The position numbers and the translations under genes were made by a program. A stretch of 64,000 bases of DNA from Streptomyces sp. RPA4-2. GTDB taxonomy: Bacteria; Actinomycetota; Actinomycetes; Streptomycetales; Streptomycetaceae. This document shows, in pieces, positions 46,905 to 55,990 of the stretch (its first letter is position 1; each line of letters starts with the position of its first letter). The notes below the pieces were generated by a model that had not been told where the DNA came from, searched no databases, and worked only from the letters and a program-made list of their open reading frames with translations. Where the stretch lies: positions 5,146,001 through 5,210,000 of the forward strand of contig NZ_CP050975.2 of NCBI RefSeq assembly GCF_012273515.2, given 5' to 3'.

Positions 46905-48758
46905 ATGCCCGAACTGAGGTCCCGCACAGTCACCCACGGCCGCAACATGGCGGGCGCACGCGCCCTTATGCGTGCCTCCGGTGTACCGGGCGCGGACATC
47001 GGACGGAAGCCGATCATCGCGGTCGCCAACTCCTTCACGGAGTTCGTGCCGGGCCACACCCACCTGCAGCCGGTCGGCCGGATCGTCAGCGAGGCCATCA
47101 CGGCCGCCGGGGGCATCGCGCGCGAGTTCAACACCATCGCGGTCGACGACGGCATCGCGATGGGCCACGGCGGCATGCTGTACTCCCTGCCGTCCCGCGA
47201 CCTGATCGCGGACTCGGTCGAGTACATGGTGGAGGCCCACTGCGCCGACGCCCTGATCTGCATCTCGAACTGCGACAAGATCACGCCCGGCATGCTGATG
47301 GCGGCCCTGCGCCTGAACATCCCGACGGTCTTCGTCTCCGGCGGCCCGATGGAGTCCGGCCGCGCCACCCTGGTCGACGGCACGGTCCGTACGCTCGACC
47401 TGGTCGACGCGATCTCCGACGCGGTGAACGACAAGATCTCGGACGAGGACATCCTCCGTATCGAGGAGAACGCCTGTCCGACCTGCGGCTCCTGTTCCGG
47501 CATGTTCACCGCCAACTCGATGAACTGCCTGACCGAGGCCATCGGCCTCTCCCTCCCCGGCAACGGCTCGGTGCTGGCCACCCACACGGCCCGCAAGGGG
47601 CTGTACGAGGACGCGGCCCGCACGGTGGTCGACATCACGCGCCGCTACTACGACGAGGACGACGAGTCGGTCCTGCCGCGCAACATCGCCACGCACGCGG
47701 CGTTCGAGAACGCCATGGCCCTCGACATCGCCATGGGCGGCTCCACCAACACGATCCTGCACCTGCTGGCCGCCGCCCAGGAGGCGGGCGTCCCCTTCGG
47801 GCTGGACGAGATCAACGCCGTCTCGCGCCGCGTGCCCTGCCTCGCCAAGGTCGCCCCGAACGTCGCGAAGGACCGCACGTACTACATGGAGGACGTGCAC
47901 CGCGCGGGCGGCATCCCGGCCCTGCTCGGCGAGCTGCACCGGGCCGGCCTGCTCAACGAGGACGTCCACTCCGTGCACAGCCCGTCCCTCTCGGACTGGC
48001 TGAAGACATGGGACGTGCGCGCGGGCTCCCCGTCCCCCGAGGCGGTCGAACTGTGGCACGCGGCCCCCGGCTGCGTCCGCTCGTCCGAGGCCTTCTCCCA
48101 GTCCGAGCGCTGGGAGGCCCTGGACGAGGACGCGGAGAACGGCTGCATCCGCTCCTCCGAGCACGCGTACTCCAAGGACGGCGGCCTGGCGGTCCTCAAG
48201 GGGAACCTGGCGGTGGACGGCTGTGTCGTGAAGACGGCGGGTGTCGACGAGTCCATCTGGACCTTCGAGGGCCCCGCGGTGGTCTGCGAGTCGCAGGAGG
48301 AGGCCGTCGACAAGATCCTCCGCAAGGAGATCACCCACGGCGACGTCGTCGTCATCCGCTACGAGGGTCCCAAGGGCGGCCCGGGTATGCAGGAGATGCT
48401 CTACCCGACCTCGTTCCTCAAGGGCCGCGGCCTCGGCAAGACCTGCGCCCTGATCACCGACGGCCGCTTCTCCGGCGGCACCTCGGGTCTGTCGATCGGC
48501 CACGCCTCTCCCGAGGCGGCCTCCGGCGGCACCATCGCCCTGGTCCGGGACGGCGACCGCATCCGCATCGACATCCCCAACCGCTCGGTCGAGCTCCTGG
48601 TCGCCGACGAGGAGCTGGCAGCCCGCCACTCCGCCCTGAACGGCGTCTACGCCCCCGCGAACCGCGACCGCAAGGTCTCGGCCGCGCTCCGCGCCTACGC
48701 CGCGATGGCGACGAGCGCGGACAAGGGCGCGGTGCGCGACGTCTCGAAGCTGGGCTGA
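46905..48758 (+). CDS. ilvD: dihydroxy-acid dehydratase
   Basis: A 617-residue IlvD, which dehydrates dihydroxy-isovalerate and dihydroxy-methylvalerate in valine, leucine and isoleucine synthesis. Fe-S ligand cysteines lie in [18 protein letters not shown] and [32 protein letters not shown] and the C-terminal [27 protein letters not shown] are also diagnostic. ATG 46905 has AAGGAG upstream. Length is that of the E. coli-type long form. It is monocistronic, followed by a strong terminator. Confidence 0.96.
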   Translation: MPELRSRTVTHGRNMAGARALMRASGVPGADIGRKPIIAVANSFTEFVPGHTHLQPVGRIVSEAITAAGGIAREFNTIAVDDGIAMGHGGMLYSLPSRDLIADSVEYMVEAHCADALICISNCDKITPGMLMAALRLNIPTVFVSGGPMESGRATLVDGTVRTLDLVDAISDAVNDKISDEDILRIEENACPTCGSCSGMFTANSMNCLTEAIGLSLPGNGSVLATHTARKGLYEDAARTVVDITRRYYDEDDESVLPRNIATHAAFENAMALDIAMGGSTNTILHLLAAAQEAGVPFGLDEINAVSRRVPCLAKVAPNVAKDRTYYMEDVHRAGGIPALLGELHRAGLLNEDVHSVHSPSLSDWLKTWDVRAGSPSPEAVELWHAAPGCVRSSEAFSQSERWEALDEDAENGCIRSSEHAYSKDGGLAVLKGNLAVDGCVVKTAGVDESIWTFEGPAVVCESQEEAVDKILRKEITHGDVVVIRYEGPKGGPGMQEMLYPTSFLKGRGLGKTCALITDGRFSGGTSGLSIGHASPEAASGGTIALVRDGDRIRIDIPNRSVELLVADEELAARHSALNGVYAPANRDRKVSAALRAYAAMATSADKGAVRDVSKLG

Positions 48759-48790
48759 CCCACCACCGCGCACTGACCCACCACCGCGCA
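48755..48790. repeat. two identical tandem 18-bp repeats at the ilvD stop
   Basis: CTGACCCACCACCGCGCA occurs at 48755-48772 and again at 48773-48790; the first copy contains the ilvD stop codon. It is a perfect duplication just ahead of the terminator. Confidence 0.9.
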
Positions 48791-48794
48791 CTCC

Positions 48795-48823
48795 AGGGGC
48801 CGCTCCCGCCGGGAGCGGCCCCT
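48795..48823. terminator. ilvD terminator
   Basis: AGGGGCCGCTCCC (48795-48807) pairs perfectly with GGGAGCGGCCCCT (48811-48823) around a 3-base loop. It separates ilvD from the convergent kinase gene. Confidence 0.88.
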
Positions 48824-48870
48824 CCGCATGGTCCGTTCCGCCCGGCCGGCCCCCACCTCGGCCCGCAGGC

Positions 48871-50982
48871 TCACCAGGCCGCAGGGTCGTCGGCCGCCAC
48901 CGCGAAGACGGTTCCGTCCGGCGCACTCGCGTAGACACGGCCGTCAGCGATCAGCGGGAGTGGCAGCACGGCCGCGACCCGGTCCGGCTCGGCTCCGTTC
49001 CGGGTCCGGGTCTGGCCGATGAGCTTCCCGCGGGCGGCGTCCACGGCGAGCAGCCGCCCGTCCGGTGTGGTGAGGTACACGTGTTTGGCGTCGACGGCCG
49101 GTGTCGAGCCCCGGCTCACGGAGGTCTCGAGACGCCAGCGCTGTACCCCGGTGTCCATGTCGATGGCCATCAGCCCGCCGAGGGTGCTCATCAGATAGAC
49201 GGTGCCGGCGCGGACGGAGGTTTGGGCCTGCGGCAGCGACATGCCGATCGTCACCCGGTGTGACGTTCTACTCCCGGGGTCGTACCGGACCAGGGCGTCG
49301 GTCTCGGTGGAGTTGTTGACGGACGCGAAGAGGACAGCGCCTCGCCGTGTGCCGACCGGATCCAGCGTGCCGTTCAGACGGGTGCTCCACCGCACGTGCC
49401 CGGTCTCCGGTTCCACCGCGGTCACGCGCGTACGCGTTCCGTGGTCCGTCGTACTCGTGGCGTAGGCGAGTCCGTCCCCGGCGAACGAGGTGATGTTCGG
49501 CTCGGTCTGTTCCGGCAGGCCACGACTCCAGCGTTTCCCGCCCGTGGCGCCGTCCACCCCGGTGACCGTCCCGTCGGCCCGGGTGAGGAGCACCATGCCC
49601 CCCACGTGTTGGAGCCCGCCGTACGTCGAGAGGTCCATCGTCCACCGCACCGTGCCCGACACCGGATCGAGGGCCTCCAGGAGCTGTCCGGCATGGGTCA
49701 CGACGTGTACGAGCCCGCCCGACATGACGGGCGCCCCGTCCGGGGGGCTCTTCTCGGGGGAGGTGTGCCGCCACAGCACCTTGCCGTCGACCGGGTCGAG
49801 AGCGGATGTCAGCCCCGGCTGGGCACAGAACAACTTCCCGCCGCCGTAGGAGCATTCGGGCGTTCCGGTGGTCCGGCCCGCCGGCTTCGTGCTCCACCCG
49901 CTGAAGGCGGCCGGTGCGGACCGCCGCTGATGGTTCGGCTGAGCGCCGGTGCTGTCGTCGTGCCCGAGAAACTGTGTCGTGGCCAGTGTCCCGCCCGAGA
50001 CGAACACGAGAGCGCCGACAGCGACGGCGGCGCGCTTGAGCGCCCATCTGCCGGGAGTTGGCGCGGGAGGCGCGGGTTCGTCGTCCACGGCATCGGGCGT
50101 GGTGGCAGGCTGGACGGTGCGCTGGGCCGGAATGAACGCCTGGGTGTCGTACGAGGCCGCCACCGAACGCAGCTCCCGCATCAGTTCGTCGGGTGTCGGC
50201 CGGTCCTCGGGCTCCTTGGCGAGGCAACGGGTGATGAGCGGTGCGAGATTCGCAGGTACGTCGGTCAGGTCCGGTTCGTCGTGCACGACTTGGTAGGCGA
50301 CGACATAGGGGCTGTCGGAGTCGAACGGGCCGCGGCCGGTAGCGGCGTGCACCATCACCGAGCCGAGGGCGAAGATGTCGGCGGCCGGTCCGACCTCGCG
50401 CGGCCTTCGGAACTGCTCGGGTGCCATGAAGGGCGGCGTTCCGATCAGTTTGCCCGTCTCGGTGTGCAGTTCACTGTCCGACGGCCGTGAGATGCCGAAG
50501 TCGATGACCTTGGGGCCGTCCTCGGCGAGCAGGACGTTGCTCGGCTTGAGATCCCGGTGTACGACTCCCACCCGGTGGATGTCGCGCAGCGCCTCGGCCA
50601 GTCCGGCCATGAACCGGCGCAACTGAGAGGCGGACAAGGGACCGTTCCGCTTCACCTGTTCGGCGAGAGTCGGACCCGGTATGAACAGGGTCGCCATCCA
50701 GGGCCGTCCGGCCTCCGGGTCCGCGTCGACCACGGGCGCCGTGAACGCCCCGCTCACCCGCCGGGCCGCGGCGACCTCCTGCCGGAAACGCCCTCTGAAC
50801 TCAGGGTCCTTGGCGTACTCGGCGTGGACGACCTTGACCGCGAGTCGCAGCCCCGAGCCGCTGCGGGCCAGATGGACCACGCCCATGCCGCCGGATCCGA
50901 GACGCTCGTCAAGGCGGTACTGCCCGGCGTACTCGGGAAGTTCCGCTTCCGGATCCGTTCCGGTGTTCCGCTGTGGCGCCAT
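48871..50982 (-). CDS. transmembrane Ser/Thr protein kinase with PQQ-type beta-propeller sensor
   Basis: A 703-residue Hanks-type kinase. The kinase domain spans about 20-280: glycine loop LGSGGMGVVHLA, catalytic Lys50 in LAVKVV, HRDLKPSNVLL at 142-152, DFGIS near 163 and MAPEQF. A Pro-rich juxtamembrane region leads to one helix at about 317-338 (VAVGALVFVSGGTLATTQFL). The extracellular part (about 370-700) has repeating PQQ blades (GKVLWRHTS, GTVRWTMDL, GGKRWSRG, GHVRWSTRL, GVQRWRLE), forming a beta-propeller that could bind a ligand. It is divergent from two secreted or SH3 proteins, which may be related to its signal. Confidence 0.92.
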   Translation of the reverse strand: MAPQRNTGTDPEAELPEYAGQYRLDERLGSGGMGVVHLARSGSGLRLAVKVVHAEYAKDPEFRGRFRQEVAAARRVSGAFTAPVVDADPEAGRPWMATLFIPGPTLAEQVKRNGPLSASQLRRFMAGLAEALRDIHRVGVVHRDLKPSNVLLAEDGPKVIDFGISRPSDSELHTETGKLIGTPPFMAPEQFRRPREVGPAADIFALGSVMVHAATGRGPFDSDSPYVVAYQVVHDEPDLTDVPANLAPLITRCLAKEPEDRPTPDELMRELRSVAASYDTQAFIPAQRTVQPATTPDAVDDEPAPPAPTPGRWALKRAAVAVGALVFVSGGTLATTQFLGHDDSTGAQPNHQRRSAPAAFSGWSTKPAGRTTGTPECSYGGGKLFCAQPGLTSALDPVDGKVLWRHTSPEKSPPDGAPVMSGGLVHVVTHAGQLLEALDPVSGTVRWTMDLSTYGGLQHVGGMVLLTRADGTVTGVDGATGGKRWSRGLPEQTEPNITSFAGDGLAYATSTTDHGTRTRVTAVEPETGHVRWSTRLNGTLDPVGTRRGAVLFASVNNSTETDALVRYDPGSRTSHRVTIGMSLPQAQTSVRAGTVYLMSTLGGLMAIDMDTGVQRWRLETSVSRGSTPAVDAKHVYLTTPDGRLLAVDAARGKLIGQTRTRNGAEPDRVAAVLPLPLIADGRVYASAPDGTVFAVAADDPAAW

Positions 50983-51110
50983 GGACCCACCCCCGTGCTG
51001 TTCGTCCGCGCGCGCGACGCACGGAGCCTAGTCGATTCCACGTGCGAACCAGAGGCGGCTTGCTAGCCTCCGCGTGCGACAGGCGTACGCATGTGCGTCG
51101 CCCGAACGCG

Positions 51111-51137
51111 CCTGTTTCACCTGTTTCACCTGATTCG
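51111..51137 (+). repeat. three 9-bp tandem repeats before the first SH3 gene
   Basis: CCTGTTTCA (51111-51119) is repeated exactly at 51120-51128 and, with changes, as CCTGATTCG at 51129-51137. It lies 25-50 bp before the SH3 gene start, in the region divergent from the kinase gene, and could be a protein-binding site. Confidence 0.65.
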
Positions 51138-51161
51138 TCTGATCCAACGGGGGAGGCCTTC

Positions 51162-51503
51162 ATGGCTGTTGAGCGCATGGAAAGCATGGAAAGCGTCACG
51201 AGCACGAAGAATCATGACGGGGAAGCGGCAACCGCCGACGCCGCCGTGGCGGGACTGGTCACCTACCCGATCGCACCCGGCTCCGCGCTGAACGTGCGCA
51301 GCGGCCCCGGCACCGGATACCGCATCGTGCGGGTCCTGCCCGAGGGCTCACGCGTGTCGATCTTCTGCCAGACCCCCGGCGGATCCGTGAGCGGCCCGTA
51401 CGGCACCACCAGCATCTGGGACAACATCTCCAACGGTGAGTACGTCTCGGACGCGTATGTGAAGACCGGCAGCGACGGCTACATCGCGCCGCGCTGCTCC
51501 TGA
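51162..51503 (+). CDS. SH3-domain small protein (first of a tandem pair)
   Basis: A 113-residue protein. After an acidic, Met-rich start (MAVERMESMESVTSTKNHDG) comes a bacterial SH3 domain: YPIAPGSALNVRSGPGTGYRIVRVLPEGSRVSIFCQTPGGSVSGPYGTTSIWDNISNGEYVSDAYVKTGSDGYIAPRCS. Two Cys near the middle and the end could form a disulfide. No signal peptide is visible in this copy, whereas its neighbour, about 70 percent alike over the domain, has one. GGGAGG precedes ATG 51162. SH3b domains usually bind peptidoglycan peptides; the lack of an export signal is odd. Confidence 0.87.
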   Translation: MAVERMESMESVTSTKNHDGEAATADAAVAGLVTYPIAPGSALNVRSGPGTGYRIVRVLPEGSRVSIFCQTPGGSVSGPYGTTSIWDNISNGEYVSDAYVKTGSDGYIAPRCS

Positions 51504-51513
51504 GGAGAAGGGG

Positions 51514-51867
51514 ATGAACAGCACCATGAAGTCTGTGGCACGCAGAAGGACCATGGTGGCCGGAGGATTCGCCGCCACCGTCATGCTGGTGATGGGGGCC
51601 GCGTCCGAGGCGGCCGCCGCCGCCAGCTATCCCCTGGCCCCCGGGGTCTCGGTGAACGTGCGCTCCGGCCCCGGTACTCACTACTCGGTCGTTCGCACCC
51701 TGCCAGTGGGTTCGTCCGTACCGATCTACTGCCAGTGCCCTGGCGAGACCGTCAGCGGGTACTACGGGACCACGAACATTTGGGACAACATCGCCAACGG
51801 TCAGTTCATCTCCGACGCCTACGTGAAGACGGGCAGCGACGGCTACGTAGCGCCGCGCTGCGCCTGA
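51514..51867 (+). CDS. secreted SH3-domain small protein (second of a tandem pair)
   Basis: A 117-residue exported protein: basic start MNSTMKSVARRRTMVAGG, hydrophobic core FAATVMLVMGAASEAAAAA, predicted cut near AAA-AS. The rest is the same SH3 domain as in the gene just upstream (YPLAPGVSVNVRSGPGTHYSVVRTL ... IWDNIANGQFISDAYVKTGSDGYVAPRCA). GAGAAGGGG stands directly before the ATG, 10 bp after the first gene, so the pair is an operon born of tandem duplication. A wall-binding or extracellular ligand role is likely. Confidence 0.9.
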   Translation: MNSTMKSVARRRTMVAGGFAATVMLVMGAASEAAAAASYPLAPGVSVNVRSGPGTHYSVVRTLPVGSSVPIYCQCPGETVSGYYGTTNIWDNIANGQFISDAYVKTGSDGYVAPRCA

Positions 51868-51931
51868 CCGACCGACGCGAGGGGTTCGGGCGAAGCCGGG
51901 CCCCGCGGCCGACCGGAGCGATAATCGTCGT

Positions 51932-52435
51932 GTGAGTGATACGACCGAAACCGGTACCGGTACCCCCGCGGGACCCCAGCCCGAGCCCCTCCGCTTCTTC
52001 GGGACCACCTGGGTGGAGCACGACGGCGGCTACACCGGCCGCCGGGCAGGCGTGGCCGTCGGCTCGCTCGTCGCCGCGGTGGCCGCCTGCTTCGTCCTGC
52101 GCTTCGCCTACCAGGGCCTGGCGATCGCGGACGTCGGCAGGCCGGTGACGATCCTGGTCGTGGTGATGTTCGCGGTGTGCAGCGCGCTCGCCTTCCGCCA
52201 CACCTGGGACGCGTTCGCCAAGCGCCCCGATCCCGACCGCCAGGCCTCCCTGCGGGGCCTGCTGGCCATCGGCTTCGTCGGCACCCTCCTCGCGTACTCC
52301 GTCCGTTCCCTCACCGAGGCCCCGGGCGAGAGCCTGCACCGCGAGGAGTACGAGACGGCCCGTACGCGGTACGAGCGCCGTTCCGCGGGCCGCACCCGCA
52401 ATCCGTCGAAGAAGCGCCGGGCCGCCGGGTCCTGA
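51932..52435 (+). CDS. small integral membrane protein, function unknown
   Basis: A 167-residue protein with three or four helices (GVAVGSLVAAVAACFVLRFAY, VTILVVVMFAVCSALAFRHT, GLLAIGFVGTLLAYSVRSL) and a basic C-terminus (YERRSAGRTRNPSKKRRAAGS). GTG 51932 lies only 5 nt after ATAATC, a good -10, so the message is likely leaderless. I recognise it only as a streptomycete conserved membrane protein; no family function is known to me. Confidence 0.8.
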   Translation: MSDTTETGTGTPAGPQPEPLRFFGTTWVEHDGGYTGRRAGVAVGSLVAAVAACFVLRFAYQGLAIADVGRPVTILVVVMFAVCSALAFRHTWDAFAKRPDPDRQASLRGLLAIGFVGTLLAYSVRSLTEAPGESLHREEYETARTRYERRSAGRTRNPSKKRRAAGS

Positions 52436-52534
52436 CGGCACTCCCGTCCGGCACCGGAAGCCCAGGCTCCGGACCGGGGCGGCTGGGACGAAAACCCCTG
52501 TGCCCCCCACAGCTGCACCAGCCACCATGAACGT

Positions 52535-53444
52535 ATGACCCCTCCTCCCACCCCGACGCGGCCCCCGACACCGGCACCGGCACCGAGGCGAAAGCCCAGG
52601 CCGACACCGGCGCTTAAGCACCGAACCCGAAACGCAGGCCGACCCCGACACCCGGAACCGGACCCGCGCCACCCGCGCCCACTCCTTCAACACCGCCGCG
52701 GCCCAGTACGCCGCGAACCGCCCCTCCTATCCACCCGCCCTCTTCGACACGATCGAAGAACTCGCCGGCCGCCCCCTCACCGGCGCACGGGTCGTGGACG
52801 TGGGCGCCGGCACCGGCATCGCCACCGCGCTGCTGCGCGCGAGGGGCGCGCACGTCCTGGCCGTGGAACCCGGCGAGGGCATGACCGCGGAATTCCGCCG
52901 CGCCGTCCCCGGAGTTCCGATCGTCCGGGGCGACGGCAACGCCCTCCCGCTCCTCGACGCCTGCGCCGACTTCCTGACGTACGCCCAGTCCTGGCACTGG
53001 ACCGACCCGGCCCGCTCCCTGCCGGAGGCACTCCGGGTCCTGCGTCCCGGCGGCTCCCTCGCGCTCTGGTGGAACACGGACGCCCTCGACGTCCCCTGGA
53101 TCGCCGCCGAGGCACGCCGCATCGAGCGGTATTTCGGCGACGAGCAGGCCAGCAAGGGGGGCACCGGCGGCAAGGGGGGTGTGGCCGGCTCCCGTACCGA
53201 ACTCGCCTTCGAAGGCGCTCCCCACATCCCGGACCACGCCCACCGCGTCGTCCGCTGGAGCCGCCACATCCCGGTCGACACGCACCTCGCCAACATCACC
53301 AGCCACTCGATCTTCCTGGTCCTCGGCGAGGAGGGCACCGAGGCCTTCCTCGCCGAGGAGCGGGCCCACCTGCTGGAGGCGTTCCCGGACGGGCGGGTCG
53401 AGGAGGTCTACGACGTGCTGGTGATCGTGGCGACCCGTTCGTGA
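52535..53444 (+). pseudogene. class I SAM-dependent methyltransferase with disrupted 5' end
   Basis: The intact downstream frame (open from about 52614) reads HSFNTAAAQYAANRPSYPPALFDTIEELAG, then the SAM loop VVDVGAGTGIATALLRARG, VLAVEPGEGM, SWHWTDPARSLPEALRVLRPGGSLALWWN and a C-terminal YDVLVIVATRS: a typical Methyltransf_11 protein. In this frame the only late start is GTG 52794, inside the SAM loop, so an intact start is missing. A plausible original start is ATG 52535, continuing as DAAPDTGTGTEAKAQADTGA in a second frame and then in the third; two missing bases (near 52550 and 52615) would join them into 303 codons. Either assembly errors or a dead gene. Substrate unknown. Confidence 0.7.
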
Positions 53445-54829
53445 TCCCGCGCGGCGGCCCACCGTTCCAGGGCCGCCGCACACGCGTGATCCACATGGCG
53501 CAGCCCGCCCAGCTCCAGCCGTACGTCACGGTCGTGGGGCACAGCCTCCAGAGCGTCCAGCAGCTTCGGCAGCCGCAGGAACGTCGCGTTCCCCACCACC
53601 CGTACGACCATGCCCGCGGCCCCCCGGTCCTCGGTCTCCACCTGCACATGGCTGATGTCCCACGCGGTCTTCGCCACGGCGAGCGCCAGCCCGACCAGCA
53701 CCCCCTCGAACAGGTTCCCGGCCACGATGGCCACCGCCGTCACGCCCAGCACCACGACCTCGCCCCGGTGCCCGCGCCACAGACCCCGCACCTCCCGCAC
53801 CGGCACCAGCTTGCAGCCCGCGTGCACGAGCAGTCCCGCCAGCGCCGCCACCGGAATGATCCCGAGGACCCCGGGCACCACCGCCGTGAAGACCAGCAGC
53901 CACACCCCGTGCAGCACCCGCGAGGCCTTCGTCCGCGCCCCCGCCTGCACGTTCGCCGCGCTCCGCACGATCACCGCGGTCATCGGCAGCGCCCCGAGCG
54001 CCCCGCACACGGCGTTCCCCGCGCCCTGCGCGATGAGTTCGCGGTCGTAGTCGGTCCGCGGTCCCCGGTGCAGCCGGTCCACCGCCGCCGCGCTGAACAG
54101 CGACTCGGCCGACGCGATCAGCGCGAACGCCAGCACCGTCCCGAACACGCCCACTTCCGTGAGCCGCCCGAGCTCCGCCAGGGACGGCGGCTGCACGGAG
54201 TCCAGCAGCCCGCGCACCGTCACCCGCCGCACGGACAGATCGAACAGACCGGTCGCCGCCGACGCGAGGGCCACCGCCGGCAGCGGCGCGGGCAGCACCC
54301 GCGCCCCGCGCCGCCACCGCGGCCACAGCAGGAGTACGGCGACGGTGGCACCGCCGACCGCGAGGGCTGCCGGGTCGGCGGCACCGGGCAGCGAGAACAA
54401 GCCGGCGATCTTGCCGGGCCCGCTCGCGGGCGCGGAGACGTCGCCCATCGCGTACACCTGGCCGGCGATCAGCACGAGCCCGATCCCGGCGAGCATTCCC
54501 TGCACCACGGCCACGGACACGGCCCGGAACCACCGCCCGAGCCGCAGCACCCCGAGCGCGAGCTGCACCAGCCCGGCCCCGAGCACCAGCACACCGAGCG
54601 CCGGCAGCCCGTACGTCTGCACCGCCTCGTACACCAGCACGGTCAGCCCGGCCGCCGGCCCGCTGACCTGCAGACTGCTGCCGGGCAGCAGCCCGGCGAC
54701 CAGCCCGCCGACGATCCCGGTCACCAGTCCCAGTTCGGCCGGCACACCGGAGGCTATGGCGACCCCCACGCACAGGGGCAGCGCGACGAGAAAAACGACG
54801 AGGGACGCCGACAGATCGGCTTTGCGCAT
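53408..54829 (-). CDS. SulP-family inorganic anion transporter with STAS domain
   Basis: A 473-residue SLC26/SulP transporter starting at ATG 54829 (MRKADLSASLVVFLVALPLCVGVAIASGVPAELGLVTGIVGG); the GTG just before it, with GGAGG at 7 nt, is an equally good start. About ten to twelve helices follow, with the family pattern LLPGSSLQVSGPAAGLTVLVYEAV and LGALPMTAVIVRSAANVQAGARTKASRVLHGVWLL. The C-terminal STAS-like domain is truncated or small (ATFLRLPKLLDALEAVPHDRDVRLELGGLRHVDHACAAALERWA). Substrates in the family are sulfate, bicarbonate or dicarboxylates. The 3' end overlaps the convergent methyltransferase by 37 bp. Confidence 0.88.
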   Translation of the reverse strand: MRKADLSASLVVFLVALPLCVGVAIASGVPAELGLVTGIVGGLVAGLLPGSSLQVSGPAAGLTVLVYEAVQTYGLPALGVLVLGAGLVQLALGVLRLGRWFRAVSVAVVQGMLAGIGLVLIAGQVYAMGDVSAPASGPGKIAGLFSLPGAADPAALAVGGATVAVLLLWPRWRRGARVLPAPLPAVALASAATGLFDLSVRRVTVRGLLDSVQPPSLAELGRLTEVGVFGTVLAFALIASAESLFSAAAVDRLHRGPRTDYDRELIAQGAGNAVCGALGALPMTAVIVRSAANVQAGARTKASRVLHGVWLLVFTAVVPGVLGIIPVAALAGLLVHAGCKLVPVREVRGLWRGHRGEVVVLGVTAVAIVAGNLFEGVLVGLALAVAKTAWDISHVQVETEDRGAAGMVVRVVGNATFLRLPKLLDALEAVPHDRDVRLELGGLRHVDHACAAALERWAAARDHERVATITSTS

Positions 54830-55231
54830 CACAACAGCACCTCCGGTCGAGAGCGGCAGACGCGTGGGCTGCCGAGCCGGGGGAGGGCGCGGCGGACGTA
54901 CGGGCGCGGTCCGTTGGCCGGTGGGCATATGACCGCGCACTGAAATCCATTGTCGGTAACGGGAGTTGATCGCGCAGCCCTTCGTGTGACCGCCACGTGA
55001 ACGTGGAAGCGCACCACCCGCACCGCGCGCCGGAGTGGTCCCTTCCGATCGCGCCGCCGCGCGCCTGCGCCCCCGAACGCGACCGGGCTTGACGGCCGTG
55101 CTCCACGCGAGCAATATTCATCACGTGATGAATATTTCGAGGCACACGCCGTCCCCGGCCGACCCCCCGGACCCCTCCACCTCTCCCGTCCCTCCGCCGC
55201 CACCGTCTCTCCCGCATCCCCCCGGCCCGCC
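54830..55231. promoter_or_regulatory. divergent promoter region between SulP and ABC exporter genes
   Basis: A 402-bp region holding the 24-bp palindrome described separately. Downstream of it a Pro-rich frame (ATG 55128, MNISRHTPSPADPPD) leads toward the ABC ATPase in another frame, while the ATPase frame itself is open back to before 55130 without a start codon (SAATVSPASPRPA just before VRAEG). Either GTG 55232 is the start or one base is missing near 55220. Confidence 0.55.
55113..55136. promoter_or_regulatory. perfect 24-bp AT-rich palindrome, probable operator
   Basis: The half-site AATATTCATCAC is followed directly by its exact complement GTGATGAATATT. In DNA of over 70 percent GC, a 24-bp palindrome that is two-thirds A/T is very unlikely by chance. 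The core TTCATCACGTGATGAA has the shape of TetR or PadR sites controlling ABC exporters. It lies about 95 bp before the ATPase GTG and overlaps the alternative ATG at 55128. Confidence 0.85.
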
Positions 55232-55990
55232 GTGCGCGCCGAGGGCCTCACCGTCGTACGGGGCCCCCGCACCGTCCTGCGCGGACTCGACTTCGCCGTC
55301 CCGCGCGGCCAGATCACCGGACTGCTCGGCCCCTCCGGTTGCGGCAAGTCCACCCTCATGCGGTCCACCGTCGGCACCCAGGCCAAGGTGGCCGGCACCC
55401 TCGAAGTCCTCGGCCGTCCGGCGGGCGACGCCGCCCTGCGCTCCCGCATCGGATACGTCACCCAGGCCCCCTCCGTCTACGACGACCTGACCGTCCGCCA
55501 GAACCTCGACTACTTCGCCGCGGTCCTCGACCCCGGACGCGCGGCCGCCGACCGCCGCCACCACCACGTCACCCGGGCCATCTCCGACGTCGACCTCACC
55601 TCCCACGCCGACTCCCTCGCGGGCAACCTCTCCGGCGGCCAGCGCAACCGCGTCTCCCTCGCGGTCGCCCTCCTCGGCACCCCGGAGCTCCTGGTCCTCG
55701 ACGAACCCACCGTCGGCCTCGACCCGGTCCTGCGCCGCGACCTGTGGACCCTCTTCCACGCCATCGCCGCCGACCGGGGCGCCACCCTCCTCGTCTCCTC
55801 CCACGTCATGGACGAGGCGGAGCGCTGCCACCGCCTCCTGCTGATGCGCGAGGGCGAGATCCTCGCCGACGACACCCCCGACGCCCTGCGCGAACGCACC
55901 GGCTCCGAGACCGTCGAGGCCGCCTTCCTCCACCTGGTCGACGAGGCGAACGCGACCGCCGACAGGCCCCGCAAGGAGACCGTCCGATGA
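55232..55990 (+). CDS. ABC transporter ATP-binding protein (exporter type)
   Basis: A 252-residue ATPase. Walker A GPSGCGKST at 33-41, Q-loop VTQAPSVYDDLTVRQNLDYF, signature LSGGQRNRVSLAVALLG, Walker B LLVLDEPTVGLDP and switch His in LLVSSHVMDEAERCHR. The domain after the switch (GEILADDTPDALRERTGSETVEAAFLHLV) is typical of DrrA/ABC-2 exporters. It overlaps the permease gene by ATGA. GTG 55232 gives a start with almost no N-terminal residues before the first strand; a longer protein from ATG 55128 would need a frame correction. Confidence 0.9.
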   Translation: MRAEGLTVVRGPRTVLRGLDFAVPRGQITGLLGPSGCGKSTLMRSTVGTQAKVAGTLEVLGRPAGDAALRSRIGYVTQAPSVYDDLTVRQNLDYFAAVLDPGRAAADRRHHHVTRAISDVDLTSHADSLAGNLSGGQRNRVSLAVALLGTPELLVLDEPTVGLDPVLRRDLWTLFHAIAADRGATLLVSSHVMDEAERCHRLLLMREGEILADDTPDALRERTGSETVEAAFLHLVDEANATADRPRKETVR

